Source: Camarhynchus parvulus
Taxonomy: Eukaryota; Chordata; Aves; Passeriformes; Thraupidae
Reading direction: 5' to 3'
Assembly: GCF_901933205.1 (NCBI RefSeq)
Contig: NC_044590.1
Location: 4,293,501-4,357,500, forward strand
DNA length: 64,000 bases
Position 1 is the stretch's first letter, and each line of letters starts with the position of its first letter. Made by a program: the position numbers and the translations under genes. Positions 63,301-64,000 of this stretch are shown piece by piece. Below the pieces are notes generated by a model, which saw nothing but the letters and a program-made list of their open reading frames with translations, searched no databases and was not told where the DNA came from.

Positions 63301-64000
63301 ACAAGTCTGAATGGTTTCCCTTACAAGCCAAGCAGAAGGTGTTTTATAACAGTGTCTTAAAACCTCCTAATTAGCAGCAGTTTTAAGATACACACTTCTT
63401 GGCAATCTTTTGGGGATCGATCGAGAATAACTGTAGCAGACTTTAAATCTTCTGCCTGGAAAGATTATCCTAATTCTTTTTCTAATTCCCCTGTCCCAAG
63501 GCACCATGACTGGAGGTTTCTGAACAAAACAGTGTCGTGCTGGCTCTGCTGGCATGTAGGTCAGGCACTCCAGAACCACCATTAGCCTGTGCTGTGCTTT
63601 GAGGGGGGAAATTTTATCCAACCCATTTTCGTATCACACCCCAGAAGCTGTTGGACCTCCACATTTAACCACACAATTAAAAAATCTTTACAATACGTGG
63701 CACTCCAGTTCTTTGGCAATGCCTTATTTCCTCCAGAAAAAAAATCTCCCCATGTATTCACATTCCATGGGGTCTTTTGGCTCTCTGATTTATCCTGTGT
63801 CCTCAAAATAGATCATTATTATGATCACGTGCATTTACAGAGGCAGCAGAGATGGATATTCATTTTAGAGTATTGCAGAGATGGAACTCATTTTAGGATG
63901 ACATTTTAGTCATTGTTTTCTAAAGCACTGTTTTGCCATGATTTAGTACTCGTGTGTATCAGTTATAGAAGTGTCATATTTGATGTCCTCAGTGTTTCTT

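Larger units (their letters stand above)
33125..64000 (+). other. CDH4: CDH4 intron 4 (5' part, at least 30.9 kb)
   Basis: No continuation of EC1 (expected to start with an IRSD-like peptide) was found in any + frame, so the intron continues past the window. Recognisable content is a short CCATCCCTT repeat near the donor, one CR1 fragment (39970-40040), a TAAT-rich stretch (44139-44290), the 21-bp E-box minisatellite (49358-49703), a T17 run (54498-54514) and a short inverted repeat (57278-57313). Large parts (33500-39900, 40050-44100, 44300-49350, 49710-57200, 57320-64000) show nothing I can name. Somewhat GC-richer patches occur near 51300-51960, 52400-52760, 59390-60150 and 61010-61450 without convincing coding sequence. 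Confidence 0.85.

Noticed and set aside
33125..64000. Possible CDH4 exon 5 (EC1 continuation)
   Set aside because: No + frame shows an IRSD-type start, the ADQPP segment or the MNGN-VENPID motif expected of EC1. The exon must lie beyond the window.
1..64000. Endogenous retrovirus, tRNA or rRNA genes
   Set aside because: No retroviral gag, protease or polymerase-like frame, no LTR pair, and no tRNA cloverleaf box pair or rRNA segment was recognised by eye. A covariance-model and repeat-library search would be decisive.

Overview
This window is vertebrate nuclear DNA, most likely from a bird. It is low in coding content and has spliced exons with GT-AG borders. It carries five 5'-truncated CR1-type LINE fragments, the dominant retroposon of birds and other sauropsids. 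Crocodilian or turtle DNA cannot be strictly excluded without a database search. No bacterial, plasmid or phage feature is present.

Only two coding pieces can be supported. Both are on the + strand and both belong to one gene, CDH4 (R-cadherin, a classical type I cadherin). The exon at 16383-16606 (224 nt) encodes most of the cadherin prodomain. The exon at 32948-33124 (177 nt) encodes the end of the prodomain, the furin site RRQKR, and the start of mature EC1 with the adhesive Trp2 (DWVIPP). The residues [14 protein letters not shown] and YETNS-DFK point to CDH4 rather than CDH2. By comparison with the usual classical-cadherin layout these are exons 3 and 4. The exon with the signal peptide, exon 2 and all later exons lie outside the window.

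Layout: 1-16382 is the 3' part of intron 2; 16383-16606 exon 3; 16607-32947 intron 3 (16.3 kb, complete); 32948-33124 exon 4; 33125-64000 the 5' part of intron 4 (at least 30.9 kb). The introns hold no second gene that I can defend. The many open frames in them are short, lack family motifs, or come from tandem repeats.

The notable non-coding structure is tandem repeats. (1) At 28081-29072, 62 consecutive 16-bp units run without one insertion or deletion. They fall into a few variant classes and contain an internal 16-unit duplication. (2) At 29140-29355 a separate 20-bp-type array has an 85-bp higher-order repeat. (3) At 49358-49703 a 21-bp array in intron 4 places an E-box (CANNTG) in 13 of 16 units, mostly at two-helical-turn spacing. 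Smaller items are a 50-bp direct duplication just after exon 3, a CpG-dense patch at 17101-17290, a (GT)(AT)(GT)(AT) block, and two short hairpins.

I found no convincing new biological system. The 16-bp minisatellite and the phased E-box array are the most worthwhile leads.
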